Source of the DNA: Ascoidea rubescens DSM 1968
Taxonomy: Eukaryota > Ascomycota > Saccharomycetes > Ascoideales > Ascoideaceae
Length of the DNA: 64,000 bases
Direction: 5' to 3'
NCBI RefSeq assembly: GCF_001661345.1
Contig: NW_017962933.1
Coordinates: 186,001 to 250,000, forward strand
The notes under the pieces are model-generated. The model did not search any database. It was given only the letters and a program-made list of their open reading frames with translations, and had not been told where the DNA came from. Every line of letters begins with the position of its first letter. The stretch's first letter is position 1. The position numbers and the translations under genes were made by a program. Shown piece by piece: positions 10,847-21,527 of the stretch.

Positions 10847-12415
10847 TTACCATTTAGTAGTTTCTTCAGTAGTTTCAGCCCAGTCAGCAGTGGCAGAAGT
10901 TTGATTCCAGTCAGCTTCAGCTGAAGTAGCCCAATCAGTTTCAGCATCAACAGCTGGTTCAGTAGTAGCGGTTTCAACTTCTTCCTCAACAGCAGCTTCT
11001 TCTTCAACAGTTGGTTCGACTTCTTCAGGGTCTCTGTAGAAATAAAGATCAGGCATAACAGACCATGGTTGTTCTCTGTCAGGTAAAGTACCTCTTAAAC
11101 GCAAAACTTCTCTTGATAATAAATACCAGATCAAACCAATTGAGTGTTGACCTTTATTGTTACATGGAATAGCAACATCGACGTATTCAGATGGAGAGTC
11201 CATGTCAGTTAAAGCGATAACCGGAATGTTAACATAAGAGGATTCCTTAATAGCTTGAGAATCAGTTCTTGGATCAGTAACTATAACTAATCTTGGTTCT
11301 TTGAAAGAACGAGTAATATAGTTGGTAAAGTTACCTGGAGTGAAACGACCAGCAATAGCAGTGGCACCAGTGTGAGCAGCGAATTTCAATACAGCTCTTT
11401 GACCATAGGTTCTTGAGGAAACAGCAACAACATCAGCAGAGTTTGGAATAGCAGCAATGATTCTTGCAGCTAGGACAATTTTTTCCCAAGTTTTACCAAT
11501 GTTAATGATGTTGACACCATCAGCACGGGTTTTGTAAACATATGGTTCATTGTGGACCTAATTTGAAAGAGAAATCGGTTAGTATACTAAGGCAAAGAAT
11601 AGTTTTAAAGAGATCATTTCATGAAGATGAAGAATAGAAAATGATAATGATGAGAACATAGGTATTAGATTATAATGGGGATTTTTTTTCCGCGTTTCTT
11701 CCTGTTTATTGAATAAATCAAAAGAAATTGATAAATTGATTTCAAGTAAATTTGTGTATCTTTATTTCTAGTAAAAATAATCTTATAAAATATTATAGAA
11801 ATTATAAATTTTAATTCAATTGAAATAAATTATTTTTTTTTTTTTGTAATTCTGAATCATATGAATTTTTAATTGAGTAAATTCTACGGTTTTTAAGTTT
11901 TCAAAGAATCAATAAGTTATAGTTGAGACTGTCAAGAAAATTGATGTTTTCGTCAAGTATTTTGATTATTTATAATAAATTGTTTTTCTTTTAACTATTT
12001 TTTTAATTGACAATTGTAAATAATATACTAGACAAATCGATATCGAATCATAGAAAATGTTGATAAGACACCTTTAATTTCAATAAATATTACAATTAAC
12101 AAACCGATTATTTCCAGGAGTTGAATTGTTGATCTGATGTTTATCTAACAAAAAAGTGATGCTCTTTTCCATCTAGTTTTTCTTCCAGTATATTCTTCAT
12201 ATCATTGACACTTTTTGAATGCATATTTTGGATCTGGTTTTCGCACATTATCTGTCGCTTTCAATCCACAAAAAGACTCTTTGAATAGATGCTCTCTGGA
12301 TGTCTTGTATTAAAATTTCACTTACTTGAACATTTTTGGTACCCAAGTGAGTGTTGGCAGCTAAAAACAATTTAGCGTCTTCTGGGGTTAAATCAAAGCT
12401 GGCTGGTAAGGACAT
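10847..12415 (-). CDS. RPS0: RPS0, 40S ribosomal protein uS2
   Basis: Two exons on the minus strand: 12415-12326 (30 codons, [15 protein letters not shown]...) and 11557-10847, joined across a 768-nt intron to give [14 protein letters not shown] and a 266-residue protein. The intron has GTAAGT at the donor and a perfect TACTAAC branch site at 11584-11578, 20 nt before the acceptor. Conserved uS2 blocks are present: [87 protein letters not shown]. The C-terminus is acidic with repeated ADW/TEW motifs, as in other yeasts. The intron position after codon 30 matches my recollection of S. cerevisiae RPS0. The protein is a structural part of the small subunit, needed for late 20S rRNA processing. 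Only TTG/TTA-type Leu codons were noticed, as expected for a highly expressed gene. Confidence 0.96.
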
Positions 12416-13471
12416 TTTGAATATTCTTGTATTATATTATATCTGGCTTATAATATGATGGTCAACCCTTCTTCTGAACTTTACCTGTTAGTTATAACGA
12501 ATTTCTTCAGTGTAATATTTCAGTATATTAAGCTCGCCAAATTTTTCCAGCAGGTGATGCACGTGCGCTGGGCGAGAGAAAGCGAAGAAGAGCGAAAAAT
12601 AAACCTCTGCGGGAGTCGGAGGGAGGGCGCTGACCAGTGCGTGTGGTTACGAGCGCAGTCAAAGCACGCCAGTCAGGTGGTGTTATGTAGGGCTCTAGTG
12701 ATAGTAGGGCTCTAGAAGCGACATTGCACCCGCACTGCTGGCTCTGCACCCTCGGCGATACCTGCACACGCAGGTTATCGGACATAACTGCGCTGCGCAA
12801 CTCGCAATATCTTCAATAAGTTCCGATCTGCGAAATGTCATTTCTCATCTCTGATCTGCCTTTTTTCAGCAATTTACACCCAGATGGGATTTCATCACTG
12901 TTATCAAATCCATCGCTGCGTTGGGCTTTTAGGCCTGGGATGTCTTACTTTTTGATCCATTCTTACTACTGATCACAGTTTCATCCAATATTTAAAACAG
13001 CTCCTGTTAGTAATCTCAAACTCCTCGCGTGTATCAACCAATGATTCACTGGTTAGTTTAATAGAATTCCTGCTCGTAGCTTATGGTAAACTGTTCTTCA
13101 ATACTGGTCGCTTCCATCAACCTATTAATTTCATTATCCATTTTATTATCCACTTCAATTATTAATCTTACTAATCTTCCTCACTCTATTGGTATTTATG
13201 GCTCTTAAATGATTTCTCATCCTGTTTTCTATTTATTTGATTAGCTGGTCCTTCTAGTGTTTTTTTTGTTCTTTTTAGCCTGTGCCTTCTTTGATAATCA
13301 TCAGAATATTTAGATCCATTTCTACCCATCTACCATAATCATATTTCTAAATATAAACTTACCTCCATACGTTTTTTAATTCACACTATACTATTTATTA
13401 TATCTTTTACCACCACTAATTTATTTCCTCTTGGTTATTGCTATATGATATTCTGTTAAATCAAATTAAAA
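12416..13471. other. Divergent promoter region RPS0 / AIM14
   Basis: Non-coding. The RPS0-proximal part is a G+C-rich island (about 12545-12830) with an E-box and a pair of TAGGGCTCTAG motifs; the AIM14-proximal part (12840-13471) is AT- and pyrimidine-rich. No RNA gene seen. Confidence 0.7.
12560..12715. promoter_or_regulatory. RPS0 promoter module: CACGTG plus two TAGGGCTCTAG motifs
   Basis: CACGTG lies at 12560-12565, 145 bp upstream of the RPS0 start codon. Two identical 11-mers TAGGGCTCTAG lie at 12688-12698 and 12705-12715. CACGTG is the Cbf1 core and TAGGGCT resembles the Tbf1 core. Both factors are reported at ribosomal-protein promoters in Candida-type yeasts; their use here is inference. 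Confidence 0.6.
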
Positions 13472-15904
13472 ATGGATGAACTTCACACAGACTCATTTTC
13501 TTTGCTTCCTCATTATGATTATATCTATAAAACAGATCCTGTTTACAAAAAATTCAGAAAACTAATCACCAAAAACTATGGTCTTGCTTCATTATTTGGT
13601 TCTTTATTTATAATAATATTCTTGTATCCTCTATGGAATCACTTAATATTTAAATATTCTCCTAAATTCAAATCTCTTAAGAAATTATTCAAATACAAAT
13701 TATTCAACATTATTTTTTTTTGGTCTCTTTTCTCATTATTGTTATGTTTCCCTCAAACTTACAATGACATGTCCTTCTTGACTAAAAGATTTGGTAGAGT
13801 CTCTGCTTCTTTATTACCAACTTTACTATTCCTCTCAATAAGACCTTCTCCCTTGCCTGAAACTTTATACTTGGCTTTATTACCAATCCACAAATGGTTA
13901 GGTAGAATAATAGTCCTATTAGCCATTTTTCATACTCATACTTATTGTGCTTTATATTTCCATTTAAATAAATTTAACAAAATTTATAAACTAGAAAACT
14001 TGTATGGTTGGTTTGCTCTCTTGGGTTTTCTTTCCATAACTTTATCTTCTTTGCCAATTATAAGAAGAAAATATTTCAAATTTTTTTACATTAACCACTA
14101 TATCTGGACCTGGATTATAGTTGTTCTAATCAACTTGCATTCAAGACCAAGTGCCAACTTATTAACTTTTTTAAATATTGCCATACTAACTTATCAAATT
14201 TATCATCGACTAATTCATTCTATCAAGGTTAATATCCAATCTTTTAATCTATCAAGCAATTTAAAAATTGTTAAAATTTATAAAGATGATCAAAATTTAT
14301 CAAATTTCTTTCAATCAAATCTACCTGGCTCTCACCTAAGAATGATGAGGTATTATAAAAATCCCTTTAAAAATCTCTTTTTCAGATTCATAACTCCCTT
14401 GGCTCATCCTTATACCATTGCTTCATTACCAACTGACAATTCTATTATTTTAATTATAAGAAATTCCAAATTCGAATTAAATAACAACTATCAATATTAT
14501 ATTACTGGCTCATATGATCCTGACTTTCATTTTCTCAAATATACTGATAATAACAACAATAATAAATTTATTGATAAAATTAGCAATAAATTAAGTAGAA
14601 GTAATCAAAATAATAAAAATAATAAAAATCAAAGATACAAAAATATCATATCTTTTTGTGAAAATTACGAATCTTCGGCTTCAAGAGTCTTGATGGTTGT
14701 TGGAGGCTCAGGTATCTCTTTTGCTTTACCATTATTAAGAGTCTTAAGTATTAAAGGTATTGAGTGCAAAATTATTTATGTTATTAAAGATGTTAAAGAT
14801 TTAAGAATTTTCAGATTTTTCAATTTGATTGATTTAAATTCAATTGAGGTTTATATAACTGGTAAAAATTTTCAAGAAACCGATTTTTCAAAATTAAATA
14901 TCGACGATTTTGATGACGATCAACCTGATAAAGATTTCAATCATTTAGAAAATCAAGAACAAATTTCCTATTTGTCGGGATCATTAACTGGTGTGGATTT
15001 CAATAATTATGGTTCTATTAATGATTTAGAGACGAATAACGATTATCAAGAATTTGATTACACATTTTTTGAACCCAATACTACCGCCACCGCCACCACT
15101 GCTAATAACAATACTAATATTGCAAATAAAAATTGGAATTTGAAATCTCCTAGACTAAACAAAGAGATTCATGAGAACTCGATAACATCAAGCATTGCAG
15201 AATCACCATCCTCTTCGATGTTAAGGAGAATTATCTCTATTGATGAACAAGATTCCGAGTCCAACTTTGATGATGATAACCTACAGGGCACAAATGCTGA
15301 TAACGTTAATATTAATATCGACGAGACATACAATTATGAGGATAATGTAAACGTAACATGCCAGCTGGAATCTACTTTTAAGCAGAACGATAATATTGCT
15401 GGTGACAATGATGATAACATGAAAAAAAATAATAATCATAATAATAACAATAATAACAATACTTTCCAAAAGAAAGATAATATAATTAGTGAGGGATATG
15501 GAAAGAACCATAAAGATGTAAAGGTGAAAAAACCATTACAGCGAAAGAAATCCAAGATTGTGGAAGCAATTAAAATACATATTGATCCCAATACGAATCT
15601 AACAAGAGTAGGAATGAAAATGATGGACATAATGAAAAGATTGAAGATATATAAAGGCAGGCCAGTGTTAGGAGAACAAGAATACAATTGGTGTATTGAA
15701 ACAACATGCACCGGGCCAATATTTAATTCAAATGGTACAATATGCTGTAGAGAAGCTATAAATAATGATGAAAACAATGTCAAATTAAATAAATTTGAAA
15801 ACTGCTGGGTGATTGGAGTTGGACCACCAGGACTAGTTGAGAAAACCAAAGTGTGGGCAAGAGATTGTGGGTTTCAATTCCATGAAGAATCATTTAGTGT
15901 TTAG
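13472..15904 (+). CDS. AIM14: AIM14/YNO1-type ferric-reductase-like NADPH oxidase
   Basis: An 810-residue membrane flavocytochrome. Hydrophobic helices span residues 35-230. Two haem-ligand His pairs are visible: H140/H154 (LLPIHKWLGR ... FHTHTY) and H209/H223 (FYINHYIW ... LHSRP). An FAD motif HPYTIASLPTDNS follows at about 310-325 and an NADPH-site GGSGISFALPL at about 410. The order and wording match yeast Aim14 (Yno1), an ER NADPH oxidase that makes superoxide, better than the iron-reducing Fre proteins. S. cerevisiae Aim14 is 570 residues; here a long Asn/Asp-rich insertion of about 300 residues (with NNNN runs) splits the NADPH-binding half. The C-terminal CGPP-type motif reads VIGVGPPGL, so its usual Cys is replaced. 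Start: ATG 13472; no N-terminal signal other than the first helix. Confidence 0.85.
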   Translation: MDELHTDSFSLLPHYDYIYKTDPVYKKFRKLITKNYGLASLFGSLFIIIFLYPLWNHLIFKYSPKFKSLKKLFKYKLFNIIFFWSLFSLLLCFPQTYNDMSFLTKRFGRVSASLLPTLLFLSIRPSPLPETLYLALLPIHKWLGRIIVLLAIFHTHTYCALYFHLNKFNKIYKLENLYGWFALLGFLSITLSSLPIIRRKYFKFFYINHYIWTWIIVVLINLHSRPSANLLTFLNIAILTYQIYHRLIHSIKVNIQSFNLSSNLKIVKIYKDDQNLSNFFQSNLPGSHLRMMRYYKNPFKNLFFRFITPLAHPYTIASLPTDNSIILIIRNSKFELNNNYQYYITGSYDPDFHFLKYTDNNNNNKFIDKISNKLSRSNQNNKNNKNQRYKNIISFCENYESSASRVLMVVGGSGISFALPLLRVLSIKGIECKIIYVIKDVKDLRIFRFFNLIDLNSIEVYITGKNFQETDFSKLNIDDFDDDQPDKDFNHLENQEQISYLSGSLTGVDFNNYGSINDLETNNDYQEFDYTFFEPNTTATATTANNNTNIANKNWNLKSPRLNKEIHENSITSSIAESPSSSMLRRIISIDEQDSESNFDDDNLQGTNADNVNINIDETYNYEDNVNVTCQLESTFKQNDNIAGDNDDNMKKNNNHNNNNNNNTFQKKDNIISEGYGKNHKDVKVKKPLQRKKSKIVEAIKIHIDPNTNLTRVGMKMMDIMKRLKIYKGRPVLGEQEYNWCIETTCTGPIFNSNGTICCREAINNDENNVKLNKFENCWVIGVGPPGLVEKTKVWARDCGFQFHEESFSV

Positions 15905-16305
15905 TGTTCAGATGCTCAGATGCGTTGGTTATATTTAAATTTTTTATTTTATTTTATTTTATTTTGTTTATTTGTTTATTTGTTTATTTTGTTTTTTATT
16001 TGGATAATCTGGATAATTTTGGTTTGCTTTACTTTTTTTTATTGTGTTTATACTGGTTAGGAATATTTCAGTTTTTATTTGTTTATTTATTTATTTATTT
16101 ATCGTTTTTGTTTTTATAATTATGGTTGTTTTTCATTCATGGACACATTAAGCATTTATTTTCATATTCAAGTTGACAAAATAATAAACCAATAAAATAT
16201 AAAGTGAAAAAATAATAAAATAATAAGATAATAAAATAATAAAATGAAAAAGCGAAAAAGCAAAAAAGCTAAGCTAAGTTCGTGAAATAATTTGTAGGTA
16301 AATGA
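15905..16305. other. Convergent spacer AIM14 / NAS6
   Basis: AT-rich 3'-end region with TTTA/TTTG microsatellites (about 15940-16100) and AATAATAAAAT repeats (about 16185-16250). No gene seen. Confidence 0.7.
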
Positions 16306-17046
16306 TTATATAATAACATTCAAAGTCTTTTCACATTCAACCTGGAAATATCTAGCCACTTTTTCATCAACAGAGACTTGAATCGGTTTCAAACCGTCAG
16401 AATCTTGAATTGAGGGATCAGCACCTAATTTGACCAAGAAGACAGCTGAGTCACCATTGCCTTCAGCCAAAGCATGATGTAGAGGAGTGCAACCAAAGGA
16501 ATCCTTCAAGTTGAGATTGCTTTTGCCCTTTTTTGCTAGCAACTCAATGAGGGTGTTTGAACCTATGGAGGCAGCTCTATGGAGAGGCAATTGGTTTTTC
16601 TTGTCTTTTATTCTAGCAGAGGCGTTGTTGGAGAGTAAGTATTCGACGATTGAGTAGTAGTTCTTGGAGGTGGCTAGATGGATGGGGGTTAGGCCACCAT
16701 TAGTCTGTTGGTTCACATCAGGCTTGGGATTGTGGTTGACCAACAACTTGACGATGTCTAGGTTGCCCACAGAACAGGCAATGTGTAATGGAGTCCATTC
16801 AGAGTCGTCAATGAGCTCGTCGACATCTATTTCTATTTTCTTGTTTGCTGTTGGGCTCTGAAGCGAGGGATTGAGAAGCAACGAACATATCTCGATGTTG
16901 CCAGCGCTGGCAGCCCAGTGCAAGGCGGTTCTGCCGTCGAGGTCCTTCTGAAGAGCGAGCTTGGGCCTCTCCTTCAACAACCCTCGCACAATCAAGACCT
17001 TGTTTTCCCTGGCGGCATCGTGGAGAAGAAAGCTGTTGGTGTCCAT
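16306..17046 (-). CDS. NAS6: NAS6, ankyrin-repeat 19S proteasome assembly chaperone
   Basis: A 246-residue protein started at ATG 17046 (MDTNSFLLHDAAREN...), close to the 228 residues of S. cerevisiae Nas6. The whole length is ankyrin repeats: DGRTALHWAASAGNIEIC, SEWTPLHIACSVGNLDIVKLL, GGLTPIHLATSKNYYSIVEYLL, NQLPLHRAASIGSNTLIELL and FGCTPLHHALAEGNGDSAVFL, which align one by one with Nas6. Family knowledge: Nas6 (gankyrin) binds the C-terminus of the Rpt3 ATPase and holds the base until the 26S particle is complete. The frame stays open 106 codons upstream to 17364, but that stretch is G+C-rich promoter and does not resemble any protein, so I excluded it. I did not see a GGTGGCAAA proteasome element in the shared upstream region. 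It is divergently arranged with the NMNAT gene. Confidence 0.93.
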   Translation of the reverse strand: MDTNSFLLHDAARENKVLIVRGLLKERPKLALQKDLDGRTALHWAASAGNIEICSLLLNPSLQSPTANKKIEIDVDELIDDSEWTPLHIACSVGNLDIVKLLVNHNPKPDVNQQTNGGLTPIHLATSKNYYSIVEYLLSNNASARIKDKKNQLPLHRAASIGSNTLIELLAKKGKSNLNLKDSFGCTPLHHALAEGNGDSAVFLVKLGADPSIQDSDGLKPIQVSVDEKVARYFQVECEKTLNVII

Positions 17047-17818
17047 GGTGCAATATCGCTGCTCAATTAGCTGATCAATACAGACAAATTGGCAGAAAGA
17101 ACAGCCTGGGCTCCTCGCAAAAGTGCTCCACACAACAAGCGCAATGTCCGCCGGAGAAGCGAAATGGACTGCCCGAAGGAGCACGGCCGCAGGAGAACAG
17201 GCCCTACGCCACCGCGTGCTCCTCCGAACGGCCCTGTCCGCACAGCACAAACTGGCCTCTGCTTCTGGCAGCAGACTAACGCAAGCACGCAAGACGTATT
17301 TTTGCAGACCCAAGCCTTGCCTGGCCGAAAAGAGCTTAACCAACACTAGAACGCTCTCATCCAAGTTGAGAAGTTACAGAAGTTACATAACCAACATCTT
17401 CCACCTCTAGCTGTTGGCTCATCGTCATTAGTTGATCTAAACGAATCGGACTTATTCCTGCCTCAACCAAGTAGCAGATTTTGACTTTTTCTTTTCTTCT
17501 TTTCCTTCTATATATATTCTCGACTTACTCTCCCAGGCTCTTATTTCGCTCATCTCTTCCTATGTTCCTCTGCTTTTAATTTCCTTTTTTTCATGAGAAT
17601 TGCATTCCTCGACCTCTCAATCCACCTCCGACAAAAGATAGACACTGTTTTCCACAAATATCGTATTTTCCTATAATATTACTGGACCTATTTGGCTTTA
17701 TTTTCATTAATATTAATTAATTTTTGACTATATTCAACTATTCTTCACTATTCTCGACTTTTCCGCATTTTTTGCATTTTTTTCAAAAACTCGATCATTT
17801 TCATAGCCCTCAAACACA
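17047..17818. other. Divergent promoter region NAS6 / NMNAT
   Basis: 772 bp. A G+C-rich island (about 17047-17420) is next to NAS6, and a pyrimidine-rich AT segment precedes the NMNAT ATG. Overlapping frames in the island on both strands look spurious. Confidence 0.7.
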
Positions 17819-18709
17819 ATGGCAGCAATGGATAAAGCTGACTCCAATGGCATTGAAAGTGGTGTTTTCAATACTGCTGATTTAGAAGAGGTTCCCCATG
17901 GGGTTCAAAGACAAGCTACTGTTTTAGAGGACTACCAATTTCCTACTCACAGACTCCAAGATAAAATGGTCGACGACTCTAAAGTCCCTCTTGTTATCGT
18001 TGCTTGCGGCTCTTTTTCTCCAATAACTTATCTCCATTTAAGAATGTTTGAAATGGCTCTTGACTCTATTAGAGAGGACACAAACTACGAAGTGATCGGT
18101 GGTTACTATTCTCCTGTCTCTGATTTCTACAAGAAAAAGGGTTTGGCCAATTCCATCCACAGAGTGAGAATGTGCGAATTGGCTTGTGAAAGAACTAGCG
18201 GTTGGCTAATGGTAGACAGCTGGGAGACTTTACAGCCAACATATACAAGAACCGCACTAGTTCTTGATCACTTTAACCAAGAATTAAACCAAAACAGAGG
18301 TGGAATATTCAATACAACCTCAAAATCAAAGAGGAAAATAGAAATCATGTTGCTAGCTGGTGGTGATTTAATAGAAAGTATGGGTGAACCTGATGTTTGG
18401 GCTGATGATGACTTGCACCATATCTTGGGCAAATACGGTTGTTTAATAGTGGAAAGAACTGGCAGTGATGTTAGAAGCTTTCTCTTATCCCACGATATAA
18501 TGTATGAGCATCGAAGAAATATATTGGTTATAAAACAGTTGATTTATAACGATATCAGCTCTACAAAAGTCCGTTTGTTTCTAAGAAGGAATATGTCCGT
18601 TAGATATTTGCTACCGAATAGTGTCATCAGATATATCAAAGAAAATGATTTATATGTCCATGAAACTGAACCCGTTAAACAAGTCTTAGATAGAAAAGAG
18701 TATAGATAA
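17819..18709 (+). CDS. NMA1: Nicotinamide mononucleotide adenylyltransferase (NAD+ synthesis)
   Basis: A 296-residue enzyme that joins NMN or nicotinic acid mononucleotide to ATP to give NAD+ or its acid form. The nucleotidyltransferase opening VACGSFSPITYLHLRMFE (about residues 61-78) carries the GxFxP signature and the His of the eukaryotic variant. The C-terminal ISSTKVR motif (about 240) is the second ATP-binding signature, followed by RYLLPNSVIRYIKENDLY as in yeast Nma1/Nma2. MLLAGGDLIESMGEPDVWADDDLHHILGKYG matches the family centre. It is about 100 residues shorter than S. cerevisiae Nma1/Nma2 because the disordered N-terminal extension is shorter. Start: ATG 17819; a second ATG three codons on would work as well. 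It contains no CTG codon. Confidence 0.93.
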   Translation: MAAMDKADSNGIESGVFNTADLEEVPHGVQRQATVLEDYQFPTHRLQDKMVDDSKVPLVIVACGSFSPITYLHLRMFEMALDSIREDTNYEVIGGYYSPVSDFYKKKGLANSIHRVRMCELACERTSGWLMVDSWETLQPTYTRTALVLDHFNQELNQNRGGIFNTTSKSKRKIEIMLLAGGDLIESMGEPDVWADDDLHHILGKYGCLIVERTGSDVRSFLLSHDIMYEHRRNILVIKQLIYNDISSTKVRLFLRRNMSVRYLLPNSVIRYIKENDLYVHETEPVKQVLDRKEYR

Positions 18710-19076
18710 TTAATTGATTGATAAATTAATAAATTAAATAAACAAATAAACAAATAAACAATTAAACAATTAAACAATTAAACAATTAAACAATTAATTC
18801 AGATTATTAGAGAATATATTTAATAAAACTAGCAAAAACAAGAAAGTATTACCGAATTGAATATATAATTATATATAAGAATAACGACTAAAAAAAAAAA
18901 AATAAAACAAAAACGGAAAAACAAAACCCCATTGATCTCAAATCTTCATCATGTAATTTCACATAACCCGATCTTGCACTAATTAACTATTCTTTCTTGT
19001 TCTTGTTCTGGTTCTTGTCCTGTTTCTGGTTCTTAAACCCCATAATATACTAGCAATAACAACAATAGCACTTGCT
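18710..19076. other. Convergent spacer NMNAT / FAD2
   Basis: AT-rich. AACAATTA-type 8-bp repeats at about 18740-18797 and a TTCTGGTTCTTG-like repeat at about 18990-19035. No gene seen. Confidence 0.7.
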
Positions 19077-20375
19077 TTAATTGACTGGCTTACCATCAAC
19101 ATCAATTGGCTTGACCCCAAATCCATTGATGTTTCTAAACATCTTAACACCATTATCACCATCAACAAATTGACAGCATCTGGCTGATTTCCATAAACTT
19201 ACCCACATGTTCTCATCTGAGTGCTTATAGTGTTTTCCCATAACTTTCTTAATGGCTTCACTTGCTTCTCTGGCGTTGTAAAATGGAATTCTTGAACAAT
19301 AATGATGCAAAACATGTGTTTCAATAATATCATGGAAAATATGTTGGCCAACAAATCCAAATTCTCTATCAATAGTGGCTGCTGCTCCTCTGGCAAAATT
19401 CCATTGATCAGCCTCGTAATGTGGCATAGTTGGGTCTGAATGTTGCAAAAATGTAATGAAAACTAACCAGTGGTTAACCCAAATGTATGGTAAAAACCAG
19501 TTAATAAAAACATTCCATCCTCCAAAATGTTGATACCAAACATATAATACACCAAATTGAATCAAAATACCAATATCAGATAATAAAACATACCAATAAT
19601 CCTTTTTGTCGAAAATTGGTGCACTTGGATTAAAATGGTTAACCTTATATTGTGGAACATCGGGATATTCTTGTCCAGTTACATCTGTGAATAAATACAT
19701 AATCCATCCACCTAACTGTTGGAGAAGAAGAGAATATAATGATACAATTGGTGCATCTTCTGATAATTCCTTCAAGCTAGAAACACCTCTTTTGGCAAGA
19801 AATTGTTCCTTAGTTCTTGGAACAAAAACCATATCTCTTGTTAAATGCCCAGTGGCTTTATGGTGTTTACCATGCGAAAATTTCCAACTAAAAAATGGAA
19901 CTAATAAATAACTATGCAACACCCATCCGACAAATGAATCTAACCATTCATAATCAGAAAAGGCTCTGTGGCCACATTCGTGACTCAAAACCCATAACCC
20001 AGTTCCAAATAAACCTTGAACAGTAGCATAACCAAACCACAATAATCCTCTTAAAGCAGTATTTGGAACTAATGGAATATAAGTGTTTGCAACATATCCT
20101 ATAGCTAACATACAAGCAATGTCTCTGAAAACGTAATATAAACCTTCATACCATCTTCTTTCATAACAGTGTTTTGGTATAGCACTTAAAATGTCTTTAA
20201 TTGAATAGTCAGGAACGGTAAAGATGTTACCAAAGGTATCAATAGCAGTTAGAGGTTTTTGATCGTTACGTAATGTGGCAACATTACCAGATCTCTTTGT
20301 TTGTGAAGTAGTTGTCGAGTCTCTGCGAGTAGTAGAGGTGGTATCAGTAGAACCAGTAACAGTAACAGCAGACAT
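19077..20375 (-). CDS. FAD2: Delta-12 fatty acid desaturase (oleate to linoleate)
   Basis: A 432-residue ER membrane enzyme. Three histidine boxes are present: HECGH at 132-136, HGKHH at 168-172 and HVLHH at 354-358, the last followed by YCSRIPFYNAREASEAI, as in fungal delta-12 enzymes; delta-15 desaturases usually differ just after this box. Hydrophobic pairs lie at about 85-130, 147-165 and 262-310. The N-terminal 40 residues are Ser/Thr-rich and probably disordered. Family knowledge: it introduces the second double bond into oleoyl lipids using cytochrome b5. S. cerevisiae lacks this gene, whereas many other yeasts have it. A (CTTTTT)n tract lies just upstream of the start codon at about 20376-20412. 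A bifunctional delta-12/delta-15 activity cannot be excluded from sequence alone. Confidence 0.92.
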   Translation of the reverse strand: MSAVTVTGSTDTTSTTRRDSTTTSQTKRSGNVATLRNDQKPLTAIDTFGNIFTVPDYSIKDILSAIPKHCYERRWYEGLYYVFRDIACMLAIGYVANTYIPLVPNTALRGLLWFGYATVQGLFGTGLWVLSHECGHRAFSDYEWLDSFVGWVLHSYLLVPFFSWKFSHGKHHKATGHLTRDMVFVPRTKEQFLAKRGVSSLKELSEDAPIVSLYSLLLQQLGGWIMYLFTDVTGQEYPDVPQYKVNHFNPSAPIFDKKDYWYVLLSDIGILIQFGVLYVWYQHFGGWNVFINWFLPYIWVNHWLVFITFLQHSDPTMPHYEADQWNFARGAAATIDREFGFVGQHIFHDIIETHVLHHYCSRIPFYNAREASEAIKKVMGKHYKHSDENMWVSLWKSARCCQFVDGDNGVKMFRNINGFGVKPIDVDGKPVN

Positions 20376-21527
20376 TTTTTTTCTTTTTCTTTTTCTTTTT
20401 CTTTTTCTTTTTATGAGTTAATTTATTTTAATTTAATTCTTTATTATAATAGAAATCTAATTTTTTTTTTTCGACTTTTTTTCCAGTTATCTCTATAATC
20501 TAAGGAAATTAAAGGAATATTGGTATTCAAATAAAAAGTGACGAAAAATAAGATAATTAAATCCTTTTTCGATGTGAAAAAATAGTTAATGGGATAAAAA
20601 CAATTATTAAATAAAACAATAAATTTTTTCTTTAGAAATTTTGTTTAATAAAAAGATTAGAACAAAAAAGTCAGGAATTCAAAAGGAATTTATAGCCCTC
20701 ATGGTGTTGTCTTTAATGAAGATTTTAATTCGATAATTCAAAAATATTTTTTCGCAGATTTGAAGAAAAAATCAATTTGAAATCCTTTGTAAAAAAAAAA
20801 TTTGGCGAAAAAGAAACCAAAACAGTAAAAAAAATCAAACACCGACGACTTCCGACCAAATCTGTATACAAAACAATCCAACATGATCATGTGCTCCCGC
20901 ATTTTCACCTAACAGCAAACGCTGATTGGTCCGTTCAAACATGCAACCCTTTTTTGAAATCAGGATATTTTCAAACAGGATGTATCCACTTCGCTTTTTG
21001 ACCTCAATTACGCTTTGTTATGGGGATGGCTTCTAAACACAACAAAGTGCTGAGAGTAACACCACTGTTTATTGCAAATTGATTGGGCATAGTTCGGGCA
21101 AATCCTATAAATAAGGCCACTGTTTAAAGGTGAGGTTCGGTTGGAAAGAGCTCTCAAAATTGTTGGGCCCTCATCCGCTCTTATCTCAAAATAACCTGTT
21201 TTTAGTAATTACTGTCAGATTTTCGGCGCGAAAAAACCTTTAGAAGTCTTGTCCCGGATTAGGCCCTGGGCTGTTTTTCGGGAGAAATAAAAAATTGTTG
21301 GTTTTTCAAAAGAGGGAATCTGACCACAATTGTGGTTAAGAAAGGTTTGTGGAAATCTGAGGTTTGCAAATGGGGTTTGCAACAAACTGGGGTTACAGCA
21401 AAAAGAGGTTTGTAACAGGGGTCTATGCGCAAATTGAGTTCAATGGCAAACTTCAAAACGACTTTATAAAAACACTCACAAAGAAAGTAAAAGGATTAGC
21501 ATAAATCTTCTGTTAATATTTTTCAAG
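20376..21527. other. Divergent promoter region FAD2 / PHB2
   Basis: 1.15 kb. A (CTTTTT)n tract at 20376-20412 abuts FAD2. A G+C-richer block runs about 20860-21300 and includes a CGCGAAAA (SCB-like) site near 21225. No gene or RNA seen; a 74-codon plus frame at 20777-21001 looks spurious. Confidence 0.65.

Noticed and set aside
11640-11680. Box-C-like ATGATGA within the RPS0 intron
   Set aside because: It lies on the strand opposite to the intron transcript and no matching D box was found, so an intronic C/D snoRNA is not supported.
17047-17364. 106-residue N-terminal extension of NAS6
   Set aside because: Nas6 homology begins exactly at the ATG at 17046; the extension is G+C-rich promoter sequence.
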